Positions 22,832 through 31,007 are shown, counted from the first letter of the stretch. The stretch: DNA of 32,167 bases from Moorena producens 3L (GCF_000211815.1 NZ_GL890966.1:1-32167); one strand, 5' to 3'. The notes: generated from the sequence alone by a model not told the origin. Made by a program: numbers and translations.

Positions 22832-24091
22832 ATGATAAGCTTAGAACCAGGAGATTCTATTAAAGACGGCGACTATACCATCCAACGTGAATTAGGAAAG
22901 GGAGGCTTTGGAACGACTTACCAAGCTACTCGTCACTTACCCGATGGTCAGGAAGAGATTGTTGCCATAAAAATTGGAAGAGAAGAACTACCCGATAATC
23001 AACGAAGCGAAAGAGAAAAAAAATTTAAAGATGAAGCGCAGCGACTCAACCAATTTAACCATAACCATATTGTTAAATTCATAGAGTACTTCTATGAACC
23101 AACAATATATCGTCCTTGCATCGTGATGGACTATATCGAAGGAGAGAACCTACACAGACTCACTCAACCAGGGAATGGAATTCCAGAGGAACAAGCCATC
23201 AAATATATTCAGCAAGTTGCCGATGCCTTGACAGCAATGCATAAGGTTAAGTTGATTCATAGAGATGTCAAGCCTAGTAATATTATGGTAAGACATGGAA
23301 CTGAAGAAGCAATACTGATTGATTTTGGGATCTCCCGGGAATTTGTTCCTGACCGGACAATAGAGCTAACGCGACAATGGTCGGAACGTTATGCTCCACC
23401 CGAGCAACAACTACGCCGCTTTAAAGCAGGCCCACCACTTGATATCTATGCCTTATCCGCCACCTTCTATTTCTTGTTAACCGGACGCCAACCAGTTAGT
23501 AGCAGAGACCGGGAACATGAATTAAAAAGATATAGAAAAGACCCTCAAAAACAAGATGTGGAAAACTTCGTCACCAACAAAAAATTGAGAATAGCAATTC
23601 TCAGAGGTATGGAACTAGATCAACAGCGAAGACCTCAGTCAATCTCAGATTGGCTAAAATTACTAGAGTCTCCAGCAATAATAAGTCTAACTGATAGGTT
23701 TAGACCTATTGTTGGATATATATTTAGTTTTAGTATTGAAGCTCAAGTTAAAGTTTTATTGACAATTTATAAACTTATAAAATACAGAGATTTATACAGC
23801 TTAGAAAAAGCTATCAATCTATTTGAGCAAAATCAAAACAACTATCAAGGAAACAAAGAATTTGAAGAACTCTTTAGTGAAATAACTCGTAGATATGCTC
23901 AAGACGTATTAGCTCTAAGCGGAGAGCCAGGAGTTCGTAAGGGAATTGAAAAGTTGGAAGAAATTCAGCAAAGACTGGAGAATAACTTCGACATTGAAAA
24001 CCTGCCGGAAGATGATATCATCGCTCAGGAATATAAAGATGTTAGTGCTCTTCTAGAGCAGATGATAAATTCCCGTAACGGTAACAATTAG
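22832..24091 (+). CDS. Soluble Ser/Thr protein kinase
   Basis: The 419-residue protein has a kinase domain at about residues 15-285, with LGKGGFGTTY (21-30), Lys47, HRDVKPSN (143-150; catalytic Asp145) and DFG (164-166). APPEQ and DIYALSATFYFLLTGRQP follow as in other cyanobacterial kinases. All catalytic residues are present. The C-terminal 130 residues are helical and charged (for example EITRRYAQDVLALSGEPGVRKGIEKLEEIQQRLEN) without a recognised domain and without a transmembrane helix. The start is ATG at 22832, with no clear ribosome-binding site. It converges on the small gene at 24108, with 16 bases between the stops. Confidence 0.94.
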   Translation: MISLEPGDSIKDGDYTIQRELGKGGFGTTYQATRHLPDGQEEIVAIKIGREELPDNQRSEREKKFKDEAQRLNQFNHNHIVKFIEYFYEPTIYRPCIVMDYIEGENLHRLTQPGNGIPEEQAIKYIQQVADALTAMHKVKLIHRDVKPSNIMVRHGTEEAILIDFGISREFVPDRTIELTRQWSERYAPPEQQLRRFKAGPPLDIYALSATFYFLLTGRQPVSSRDREHELKRYRKDPQKQDVENFVTNKKLRIAILRGMELDQQRRPQSISDWLKLLESPAIISLTDRFRPIVGYIFSFSIEAQVKVLLTIYKLIKYRDLYSLEKAINLFEQNQNNYQGNKEFEELFSEITRRYAQDVLALSGEPGVRKGIEKLEEIQQRLENNFDIENLPEDDIIAQEYKDVSALLEQMINSRNGNN

Positions 24092-24107
24092 GATTTTCAT
24101 GTATTAT

Positions 24108-24503
24108 TTAAATAACAGCCAAAGCAATTATCCCCAATAAAGCCAAAGCTGATACAATTGTAGAAGCACCTTTCTTATCCTGAGATAAATCCTCCTGTTC
24201 TTCAATCGGTTCTTTAATAGTTTCCCAGCACGCCTCTCTAATGGTCGCACTCCACTCACTGCCCATTTCTGAAAACCAAAACACATTAGGATCACCAATA
24301 AATGGCTGACGGTTAATGGTTTGCTCTTCACGGTTGACGGAAATTGGGTGACGGTTAATGGTTGAGCCTTGACGGTTAATGGTTGGCCTTTGATGATTGG
24401 TTAATGGGTGACGGTTATGGTAGTATTCGGACTGATATCGGTAAGTATCAACAATAATTGGTTTGGCCTGATCACCAGTAACGGTATTGTTTTTCTGTGA
24501 CAT
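24108..24503 (-). CDS. Small hypothetical protein with INR repeats and C-terminal membrane helix
   Basis: I do not recognise this 131-residue protein. Residues about 38-67 contain repeats of the type TINRQ/TINRH, a middle part has FWFSEMGSEWSATIREACWETIKEP, and the last 20 residues (GASTIVSALALLGIIALAVI) form one hydrophobic helix, as in tail-anchored proteins. The INR repeats are encoded by tandem GACGGTTAATGG units that look like the non-coding heptad repeats of the window, so part of the gene may have arisen from repeat DNA. The start is ATG at 24503. It may be real and short-lived in evolution, or spurious. Confidence 0.5.
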   Translation of the reverse strand: MSQKNNTVTGDQAKPIIVDTYRYQSEYYHNRHPLTNHQRPTINRQGSTINRHPISVNREEQTINRQPFIGDPNVFWFSEMGSEWSATIREACWETIKEPIEEQEDLSQDKKGASTIVSALALLGIIALAVI

Positions 24504-24534
24504 CGATTAACACCCGATTCTCAAGGTTGACAAG

Positions 24535-24932
24535 GTAAGCATTCAGCTAAGGCACTAGCTGCTCAATGCTGAGTGCTAATAGCTGATTTCTAAGTATCTA
24601 TAGACTTATCGGGTTAATCACCAAGAATTATGCAGAAAATTTTCAAGACCAGTAAGCTGTCAGCTGTCAGTGGTCAGCGGTCAGCGGTCAGCGGTCAGTG
24701 GTCAGCCGTCAGTGGTTAGCAGTCAGCGGTCAGCCGTCAGCCGTGAGCTTTTAGCTCACGCTACTTGAGGTGCCGTCAGCTTATTTTATTTAAAAGCACC
24801 TCAAGTACTGTGGCACAGGCTTCCAGCCTGTGACCTAACCCATAAGCTAATCGCTGCTATTAGCCTAGCTGAGAGCTGAGAGCTGATAGCTGATAGCTGT
24901 TCGCGTAGCGTGCGCGTAGCGCATACGCTTAC
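24535..24932. repeat. Modular heptad-arm element, copy F
   Basis: It begins GTAAGCATTCAGC and ends ATACGCTTAC. The left arm has about 14 degenerate heptads (CAGCGGT, CAGTGGT, CAGCCGT). The centre has a TTATTTTATTTAAAAGC block, ACCTCAAGTA and TGTGGCACAGGCTTCCAGCCTGTG. The right arm has AGAGCTG and ATAGCTG heptads and GTTCGCGTAGCGTGCGCGTAGCGC. It abuts the small conserved gene at 24940. Confidence 0.8.
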
Positions 24933-24939
24933 CCTAAAC

Positions 24940-25227
24940 CTATCGCCTCAAATTAACATAGCGAGTCAGAATCCGAATGATCTCACCCTCGACAGGGGAA
25001 GGAATCGGCGGGGTCCACGCTATGACTTCGGCAAAGCGAAGCACGTGCAATTGGTTAATCACACTCTCAACACCTTTGGGTACACCACAGGCGAGGAGGC
25101 GGACTGGGGTTTTGCCCTGAGGGACATCATAGATCGGAGCTTTGATGAGCTCTGGAAGCGATGCAGCGCGGTCTTGGGGGTTTCCCCCATGAGCGACTGC
25201 ATCAAGACAGGAACGTGGGTTTACCAT
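24940..25227 (-). CDS. Small conserved cyanobacterial-type protein, N-terminus carrying a palindrome insert
   Basis: The last 65 residues of this 95-residue protein (from APIYDVPQGKTPVRLLACGVPKGV to ILTRYVNL) look like a small conserved cyanobacterial protein of unknown function, recalled only from memory. The region just after the start, CLDAVAHGGNPQDRAA, is exactly the translation of the GATGCAG palindrome at 25160-25208, which also occurs in non-coding DNA in this window. The palindrome therefore appears to have entered the gene in frame. ATG at 25227 is preferred over a GTG/ATG further up because AAGGTGA lies about seven bases before it. The reading frame remains open, so the gene may still work. 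Confidence 0.7.
   Translation of the reverse strand: MVNPRSCLDAVAHGGNPQDRAASLPELIKAPIYDVPQGKTPVRLLACGVPKGVESVINQLHVLRFAEVIAWTPPIPSPVEGEIIRILTRYVNLRR
25160..25208. repeat. GATGCAG palindrome, copy 3, inside a coding sequence
   Basis: Outer arms GATGCAG (25160-25166) and CTGCATC (25197-25203) surround a perfect inner stem GGGGG-TTT-CCCCC, followed by AAGAC. It is the best preserved of the three copies and lies in frame in the small gene at 24940-25227. Confidence 0.85.
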
Positions 25228-25438
25228 GTATATATCACCTTGTTTCTTTGGTGGTGGAATAGCGATCGCACAGAGGTTGTCGAGCCATAGAGTGCGATCG
25301 CTTTGTGCTGGCGAGGGAATTGCCAATCACTGTAACTGCGTACTTTTATAGTATATCCTATCTTGGCCAGTTTGTCAACACTTTGAGTTTAAAAAAAAAT
25401 TAGAGAAGTATTATTTTCAACAATTCATGCTGCGAGCG

Positions 25439-25464
25439 GTTACAATCAAACGTAACGACCGTTT
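25439..25464. promoter_or_regulatory. Possible operator upstream of the XRE regulator
   Basis: Two interleaved inverted repeats lie about 30-50 bases before the GTG start: GTTAC (25439-25443) with GTAAC (25452-25456), and AAACG (25448-25452) with CGTTT (25460-25464). Short inverted repeats in this position are typical of autoregulated XRE genes. No promoter boxes could be placed with confidence. Confidence 0.35.
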
Positions 25465-25490
25465 AGTATGGTAAGAGGTTAAACACTAAA

Positions 25491-25712
25491 GTGGTAATTC
25501 ACTGGAAATTGGCAGTAGTCATGGCTGAGCGCAACATCAGCAACAAAGACCTAGCTGAGATAATTGGAAAGCATCCTAACTCCGTTTCCAGGCTCAAACG
25601 GCATCGCCGTCTACCTAGAATTGACGAAGATATACTCAACTCTCTGTGCAAAGCACTCAAGTGCCAACCAGGGGACTTGATAGTCTATCAAGAGGATGAA
25701 CAAGACCCCTAA
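25491..25712 (+). CDS. XRE/Cro-C1-type helix-turn-helix regulator
   Basis: The 73-residue protein is a single helix-turn-helix domain of the Cro/C1 type with sequence MAERNISNKDLAEIIGKHPNSVSRLKRHRRLPRIDEDILNSLCKALKCQPGDLIVY. It belongs to the short YozG-like group common in cyanobacteria and in toxin-antitoxin modules. No toxin-like gene is adjacent; the next gene (25795, opposite strand) is an alpha/beta hydrolase. The start is GTG at 25491; an ATG eleven codons in (VVM) is an alternative. It probably autoregulates. Confidence 0.9.
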   Translation: MVIHWKLAVVMAERNISNKDLAEIIGKHPNSVSRLKRHRRLPRIDEDILNSLCKALKCQPGDLIVYQEDEQDP

Positions 25713-25794
25713 AACGGGAAATTTACCGGTAATCGGAAATCGCAAATCGCAAATCGGTAACCGGTAATCGGTAATTTTCCCTGAGCCTTAGCCA

Positions 25795-26757
25795 TCAGCG
25801 CGTTATGGATGGGCCCAAAATATAGGAGCCCCTAGCTGTCTGGTGAATCGTCTCTGCAATTTTTTTAGCCACCTTTTCACTAGTCCAGTAGCTGTCGTGA
25901 GCACTGCCACCATTGATTAATGCTAAAAATGTCGATTGTATCGGTTTAGCGACATTTTCTAATAATCCAGAACCGTAGGTAAGTACATCTTCAAGTTTGA
26001 TCACTTTGTCATACTCATCTACTAATTTGGGTAACACTCCTTCTAGGGGCCAAGCAATGGGATCCCCCGGATGTACAAAGTTTTGCCAGGGTAACGCCAC
26101 TCCTTGTTGAGTCAGACTTCCCAGTAATTCCTTTAGTTTGGAACTAATATCATGGGTACTCCCCTCTCTGGTGTTGCCAACAATATGGATCAGAGTAAAT
26201 AGGGCAATCGGTGAACCCATGGTATGAACACTAGCCAGAGGAATAGCACTGTCTTGCTCCGATTCGATGCCCAAAATGCTTTTGCGAATCTCCTGAATAC
26301 TCTGATGACCAGGTATACTTGGGTCATCCCATCGACTAGCAAACAACACATCAAATAGGATAATCGTTCCCCAACTGTGAGTAACTAGGTGCAAACGATC
26401 CTGATCTTGGTATCCTTCCAATCCCTGATAGGCTTGTTTACTCATCTGCTCAATAGCCAGAGAGCTAACATGTCTGCTGAGGTAGAGAGCCCCGTCTCCA
26501 ACGAATTGTAAGATTTGCTTTTCACGGAAGTCTCTGAACCAGAATTCATTCCACACCTTCGATGCATTCAATGCTGCTACTAGTTCCTTCTCCTGCTCAA
26601 TTACCACATTCCCCCAGTACAGAGGGATCTTTTTGAGTTGAACGGATGACTCAACATTATTTTGAATCAGATCGAAAAGCTTGTCAGCGTATTGGGGTGT
26701 TTCTCGATCTTGGCGAGTATTGACACCATGTATAAACAAAATGTAGTCAGTAGCCAC
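25795..26757 (-). CDS. Alpha/beta hydrolase, lipase/esterase-like
   Basis: The 320-residue protein starts with the strand-loop YILFIHGVNT, giving the oxyanion-hole His-Gly. The nucleophile motif is THSWGT with Ser128, a variant of GxSxG in which the first Gly is Thr-His. Likely partners are Asp232 (HPGDPIAW) and His287 (GGSAHDSYW). The architecture resembles PGAP1/DUF676-type serine esterases. No signal peptide is visible, so it is cytoplasmic. The substrate is unknown. The start is GTG at 26757, supported by GAGAGG seven bases upstream. It is convergent with the XRE gene and shows no operon partner. Confidence 0.85.
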   Translation of the reverse strand: MATDYILFIHGVNTRQDRETPQYADKLFDLIQNNVESSVQLKKIPLYWGNVVIEQEKELVAALNASKVWNEFWFRDFREKQILQFVGDGALYLSRHVSSLAIEQMSKQAYQGLEGYQDQDRLHLVTHSWGTIILFDVLFASRWDDPSIPGHQSIQEIRKSILGIESEQDSAIPLASVHTMGSPIALFTLIHIVGNTREGSTHDISSKLKELLGSLTQQGVALPWQNFVHPGDPIAWPLEGVLPKLVDEYDKVIKLEDVLTYGSGLLENVAKPIQSTFLALINGGSAHDSYWTSEKVAKKIAETIHQTARGSYILGPSITR

Positions 26758-26846
26758 GGATCACCCTCTCTTTTATGGAATTTTATAGATGATTCCATCA
26801 GTTTATGCGATCGCGTACCCTACCCGACCGCGATCATGGATTCCTG

Positions 26847-26902
26847 GTAGGGAGTAGAGAGTAGGGAGTAGAGAGTAGGGAGTAGAGAGTAGGGAGTAGG
26901 GA
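26847..26902. repeat. Heptanucleotide array, alternating GTAGGGA/GTAGAGA (8 units)
   Basis: Eight 7-bp units alternate GTAGGGA and GTAGAGA three times and end with two GTAGGGA. The alternation gives a 14-bp higher-order period. Confidence 0.92.
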
Positions 26903-26929
26903 ATATGGCATCAAAAATTCTCACAATTC

Positions 26930-27097
26930 GTAAGCATTCAGCTATCAGCGTGTCGCGTATCAGCTATCAGCTAATGCGCTACAGATGGTGCTACTTGAGG
27001 TGCTATCAGCCAAACGCGAGTGCGTGGCCATAGGCCAAGGCTTATGGCACCTCAAGTAGCGTGGCCATAGGCCAACGGCTGACAGCTAAATGCTTAC
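26930..27097. repeat. Modular heptad-arm element, copy G
   Basis: It begins GTAAGCATTCAGC and ends ATGCTTAC. The left arm has CAGCTAT heptads. The interior has ACTTGAGGTGC and its inverse GCACCTCAAGTAGC, which form a hairpin around GTGGCCATAGGCC blocks. The right arm is short (GCTGACAGCTAAATGC). Unlike other copies it lacks a clear ATTCAAAAG block. Confidence 0.75.
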
Positions 27098-27127
27098 CTT
27101 TCAATTCTGATTAATCTCGAACTATTA

Positions 27128-27172
27128 GGTGCGACCCGTGGCGAATTTAATTCTTAATGGGTCAAGGGCACC
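27128..27172. repeat. Palindromic repeat, GGTGCG…GGCACC family
   Basis: It begins AGGTGCGACCC, contains GTGGCGAATTTAATTC, and ends GGGCACCT. It is the variant of the 44-bp core family with a GGCGAATTTAATTC centre, related to 387-430 and 884-911. Confidence 0.65.
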
Positions 27173-27543
27173 TTTAAATTCTTCTGTTCGCGTAGCGTGG
27201 CCATAGGGCAAAGAGGTTTATTTTAATTAAGCTGAACGCTGTTCGCGTAGCCCATATGCTTCCCCTCAGACTCATAATGGTAGTTCAATGGTAGTTTTCA
27301 ACTTTTACTCTAATTATTTATTAGACCTCTTGCAAAAGTCTTTTTATGATAGTGTTTACGTCAATTATTGTCCACTATTCCCAGATCCGCTGTTCCTTCC
27401 GACTTCTGCCGCGAAGTCTATTTAGGCTGTGCTTATCTAAATGGAATTATTGTTCGATTATGTTTTTACAAATATAAGATGCACCAGATCTAATTTATGT
27501 CTTCTGTATCCTATAAAAAAAACGCAAATTTATTAGAATAATA

Positions 27544-28677
27544 TTAAGCCCTAATCAGGTAGTATGGTAAAATAGTTTCGCTATCTATTTGTGCCAATTC
27601 AATCTGCTTTTTGGTCAGATTTTTAGCTCCTTGGAGGTTAGCCCCTCTTAAATCTGTACCGTGGAGATTAGCTCCTTCTAAATTTGCCTCTTGCAAGTTA
27701 GCTTGAATCAACGATGCCCGCTGTAAATTAGCATTCCAGAGGATTGCCTGTTCTAGCTTAGCGCTCCTGAGAAATGCCCCTTCTAGGTTAGCATCAGATA
27801 AGCAAGCGTCTGTCAAGTTAGCTTTGATCAAGTATGCTCCTTGGAGGTTAGCTTGATTACAGTCTGCCCCTTCTAGATTGGCTCCGATCACATATGTTCC
27901 TTTTAGATTAGCCTGATTAAGATCAGCTCCTTGTAGTTTGGATCCATTAAGGTATGCCTCTTGCAGGTTTGCTTCTGTTAAGTTTGCCCCGATCAGTGTG
28001 GCGTGACGTAAATCAATTTTATCATCTTCGAGCTCTTTTGAGCTGTCGCGCCTGCCAATAACCGTCAGGGCACCTTGAATATCAATAGGAAGTTTTTGGT
28101 CTTCTGTAATTGGAAGAGGACTGCATGAGTCATTGATTTGCTTTTGCATCTCTACATGAATCTTCCCAGGGGACTGATATCGCACAAATGTCGATAAAAT
28201 TTCCATGATTTTCCAGTGGTCTTGGGCAGAAACCTTAGCAATTCGTTCTAGGGCATAAATTCCACCTAGCCGCAGGGCAATCTGATCAGAACTCAGCCAC
28301 TCAAGGGCATTATTCAAGCATTGAATCATTTGCCTGTCTTCTGAACAGATAGCCTTTTTGTCACTTATACCAGTCTTTTCTAAATCGAATGAACGCTTGC
28401 TTAAGTAGTAAATTTTCAGCAAAATTACTAGTCCTATAGCCATTATTAAAACAGCTATATAAAAAACAATTCGGTCTTTTTCATCTACTTGATTCAGTAA
28501 AAAAAATAGTTTATTGAGTTGGGATTCTTCAAGAAATCCATCAAGGAAATTTATGGGAAATACCACAAACCAATATAACGAAGCAATCCCTAAGTATACT
28601 AATCCACTATAAATCAAAAAAACAACCATTTTGAACCGTAACGGGTGATTTTTTGCCTGGTTTACCTTGAGTTTCAT
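27544..28677 (-). CDS. Membrane pentapeptide-repeat protein
   Basis: The 377-residue protein has two transmembrane helices (about residues 17-45 and 71-92). A helical region follows (NNALEWLSSDQIALRLGGIYALERIAKVSAQDHWKIMEILSTFVR), which is common in cyanobacterial pentapeptide proteins and in their actinobacterial relatives. About 26 pentapeptide repeats (about 222-352, ANL(Q/E)(G/E)A type) come last. The C-terminal NLTKKQIELAQIDSETILPYYL is a typical capping segment. The role is unknown. The start is ATG at 28677, with AAGGA about nine bases before it. It has no operon partner. Confidence 0.93.
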   Translation of the reverse strand: MKLKVNQAKNHPLRFKMVVFLIYSGLVYLGIASLYWFVVFPINFLDGFLEESQLNKLFFLLNQVDEKDRIVFYIAVLIMAIGLVILLKIYYLSKRSFDLEKTGISDKKAICSEDRQMIQCLNNALEWLSSDQIALRLGGIYALERIAKVSAQDHWKIMEILSTFVRYQSPGKIHVEMQKQINDSCSPLPITEDQKLPIDIQGALTVIGRRDSSKELEDDKIDLRHATLIGANLTEANLQEAYLNGSKLQGADLNQANLKGTYVIGANLEGADCNQANLQGAYLIKANLTDACLSDANLEGAFLRSAKLEQAILWNANLQRASLIQANLQEANLEGANLHGTDLRGANLQGAKNLTKKQIELAQIDSETILPYYLIRA

Positions 28678-28812
28678 GCCTTGTATTATCCTTAACTCAA
28701 CTGGTAGACTTTATTAAATCACCATCTTGTGAATATTATGTGAATAAATCAAAAAATCTAACTAACGAGCTATTTCTATATACAGCGGATCTGGGAATCG
28801 GGAGTCGGGAGC

Positions 28813-28915
28813 GGTGCGACCCAAGGGCGATTTACTCGCCCTAGGAGGCGCGCACCGAGGGAATCGGGAGCGGTGCGACCCAAGGGCGATTTACTCGCCC
28901 TAGGAGGCGCGCACC
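28813..28915. repeat. Two tandem 44-bp palindromic cores
   Basis: Copies at 28813-28856 and 28872-28915 are identical to each other and to the cores inside the two MITE-like elements at 19390 and 20531. Their 59-bp spacing includes the linker GAGGGAATCGGGAGC. Here they occur without the MITE ends, so the core can exist or move independently. Confidence 0.92.
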
Positions 28916-29142
28916 GAGGGAATCGGTAAAAGCGGGAAATGGGGAGAATTATCCCGGGAATTATTGTGTATTTTGATACATATGGGTAGATTTTTTTCGG
29001 ACATACTTATGTATTTTGATACATATTTTGATTAATTTATACGTAATAAACGTACCTACTCGCCCCTTTTTAAAAAACCTACCCTTGTAAGCATCTCCCC
29101 AGGGAGCAGGTCTTGCGTTGCTGAAACATTAGTACTATTTCC

Positions 29143-29757
29143 GTAAGCATTCAGCTATCAGCTATCAGCTATCAGCTATCAGCTATCAGCTATCAGCTAT
29201 CAGCTATCAGCTATCAGCTATCAGCTATCAGCTATCAGCTATCAGCTATCAGCTATCATTTATCAGCTATCAGCTATCATTTATCAGCTATCAGCTATCA
29301 TTTATCAGCTATCAGCTATCATTTTTCAGCTATCAGCTATCAGCTATCAGCTATCAGCTATCAGCTATCAGCTATCAGCTATCAGCTATCAGCTATCAGC
29401 TATCAGCTATCAGCTATCAGCTATCAGCTATCAGCTATCAGCTATCAGCTATCAGCTATCAGCTATCAGCTATCAGCTATCAGCTATCAGCTATCAGCTA
29501 TCAGCTATCAGCTATCAGCTATCAGCTATCAGCTATCAGCTATCAGCTATCAGCTATCAGCTATCAGCTATCAGCTATCAGCTATCAGCTATCAGCTATC
29601 AGCTATCAGCTATCAGCTATCAGCTATCAGCTATCAGCTATCAGCGATTAGCGCTATGGGCACGCTACTTTACGAACAGCTTTTGAATACAATAAGCTGA
29701 CCACTAACGGCTGACCACTAACGGCTGACCACTGACGGCTGACGGCTGAATGCTTAC
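29143..29757. repeat. Modular heptad-arm element, copy H, with about 70 heptamers
   Basis: It begins GTAAGCATTCAGC and ends GCTGAATGCTTAC, exact inverse copies. Between them, 29152-29645 is an unbroken run of about 70 units of CAGCTAT. Four variant units (ATTTATC three times, ATTTTTC once) occur at 29258, 29279, 29300 and 29321, exactly 21 bp apart. The right part has CAGCTTTTGAATACAATAAGC (the central block inverted) and degenerate GGCTGACCACTAAC heptads. Confidence 0.92.
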
Positions 29758-30015
29758 CTATTTCCGATTAGCGCAAGCTTAAACCCGGGAGCTATAGATA
29801 ATGTACAAATATTCATAGGTGACATGCTCCCCCTCAGACCTATTACCCATTACCTATTACCCATTACCTATTACCGATTACCCAAATAAGCGTACAAATG
29901 TTCTGCATAAGTGACATGCTCCCATCTCCCCATCTCCCCATCTCCCCACCTCCCCACACCTCCCACACTTCCCACACTTCCCTCTCTTTTCCTACTCCCT
30001 ACTCCCTTTGACTAA

Positions 30016-30795
30016 TCAACGGAATAGAATCGGATAAATCTGACGCCAAGCTAGCCTAGAAAACACAGCAGTACATACCAACAACCAGATTAATTCTAAA
30101 AACCAGAACTCTGGTAACCCTAAAGGCCAACGTAACAAATCAACTATCGATGATAGGGGTAAAATAGCAACAACATAACCCAGTCCAGTGGGTAATGTAT
30201 CCCTAGGAAAATAAGTACCACAGAGAGTAAACATTGGTATCATAAACAAGAAAATTGGCACATTAATCTGATCAACAGTACGCACCGTTCCGGCTGTAAA
30301 TAGCCCAATAGCACTAAACAGCATACTCCCCAAAATAATTACAGGAAAAGATACCAGCAATTGCCAGCCAGAGTAAAGTCCCCAGATCACCGCTACTAAC
30401 CCTGTGATGGTACCAGCTAGAGCTCCCTTTGTAGTTGCCCATAGCCAATCTCCAATAAATACTTCCATGAAAGTCAACGGTGCTGTCAGCAGTGCATGCC
30501 AAGTTTTTTGAAAACTCAAGCGAAAAAAACTCCCAAATGCTCCCTCAAAGAATGACTGAAATAGTACCCCAAGTCCGATCATTCCAGGAGCTATAAAGTT
30601 CAAGTAAGATGTGGGTTGACCATAGTAAGAAACATCTCCCACTAGGGGAGTTAAACCATAGCCAAAGGCAATCAGATAGATTATAGGTTCAGAAATTGGG
30701 AGTAAACTATTGACTAGCCAAGTTTTTTGATACACTTTGGCATGACGATGCCAGACCGAGTAGATACCCCAAAATGTTACAGAAATTCCTTTCAT
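30016..30795 (-). CDS. ABC-2-type transporter permease
   Basis: The 259-residue integral membrane protein has about six helices of the ABC-2/NodJ type. It begins with the amphipathic segment GISVTFWGIYSVWHRHAKVYQKTWLVN, then YIAFGYGL-like helix 1, and has the late signature MIPMFTLCGTYFPRDTLP followed by LPLSSIVDLLRWPLGL, typical of the family. It forms the channel of an exporter with the ATPase encoded upstream (31008-31976, same strand, 212-base gap). Substrates of such pairs include polysaccharides, lipids and drugs; none can be chosen here. The start is ATG at 30795. Confidence 0.94.
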   Translation of the reverse strand: MKGISVTFWGIYSVWHRHAKVYQKTWLVNSLLPISEPIIYLIAFGYGLTPLVGDVSYYGQPTSYLNFIAPGMIGLGVLFQSFFEGAFGSFFRLSFQKTWHALLTAPLTFMEVFIGDWLWATTKGALAGTITGLVAVIWGLYSGWQLLVSFPVIILGSMLFSAIGLFTAGTVRTVDQINVPIFLFMIPMFTLCGTYFPRDTLPTGLGYVVAILPLSSIVDLLRWPLGLPEFWFLELIWLLVCTAVFSRLAWRQIYPILFR

Positions 30796-31007
30796 TTTTA
30801 TTTTAAGATTTTACAAAATTACTAATTAATTATTAACAGAACTTACCCATTGCCCCCTAAATCCCCCAATTCTGGGGGACTTTGACATCATTCCCCCCTA
30901 AAATTATGCCCAACTAAACTTCGTAAGTCCTAACTAATTACAAATATCCCAATATAAGATATTACAATTAGTAAACCGGATGTTGATAGTAAACCTGTCT
31001 AACTTAA
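30796..31007. other. Gap between exporter genes with a C-run palindrome
   Basis: The run CCCCCAATTCTGGGGG near 30864-30880 is a short hairpin also seen at 20491-20507 in MITE copy 2. The flanks are AT-rich. No gene was seen, and no terminator with a T-run, so co-transcription of the two exporter genes remains possible. Confidence 0.5.

Larger units (their letters stand above)
26758..27543. other. Intergenic region filled with repeats
   Basis: It contains a HIP1 site near 26807, the heptad array at 26847-26902, element copy G at 26930-27097, a GGTGCG palindrome at 27128-27172 and further GTTCGCGTAGCGTGGCC blocks up to 27262. From 27290 to 27543 the DNA is AT-rich and featureless. No gene was seen. 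Confidence 0.65.
28678..30015. other. Long repeat-rich intergenic region
   Basis: About 1.3 kb without a gene. In order it holds two tandem 44-bp palindromic cores, AT-rich DNA with TATTTTGATACATAT twice (about 28968 and 29011), element copy H with its giant heptad array, then ACCTATTACCCATT repeats (about 29836-29880) and C-rich heptad-like tracts of the CATCTCCC type (about 29921-29960). Confidence 0.75.

Noticed and set aside
24910..25290. 126-codon + strand frame
   Set aside because: It lies opposite the small conserved gene at 24940-25227, whose - strand product looks far more protein-like and has a ribosome-binding site.
25491..26757. Toxin-antitoxin pair formed by the XRE gene and the alpha/beta hydrolase
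   Set aside because: The genes are convergent, not co-transcribed, and the hydrolase does not resemble a known toxin.
29152..29645. CRISPR array, or a coding region open in three frames
   Set aside because: The period is 7 bp with no spacers, which excludes CRISPR. The open frames come from the absence of stop words in the heptamer, and no start codon is present.
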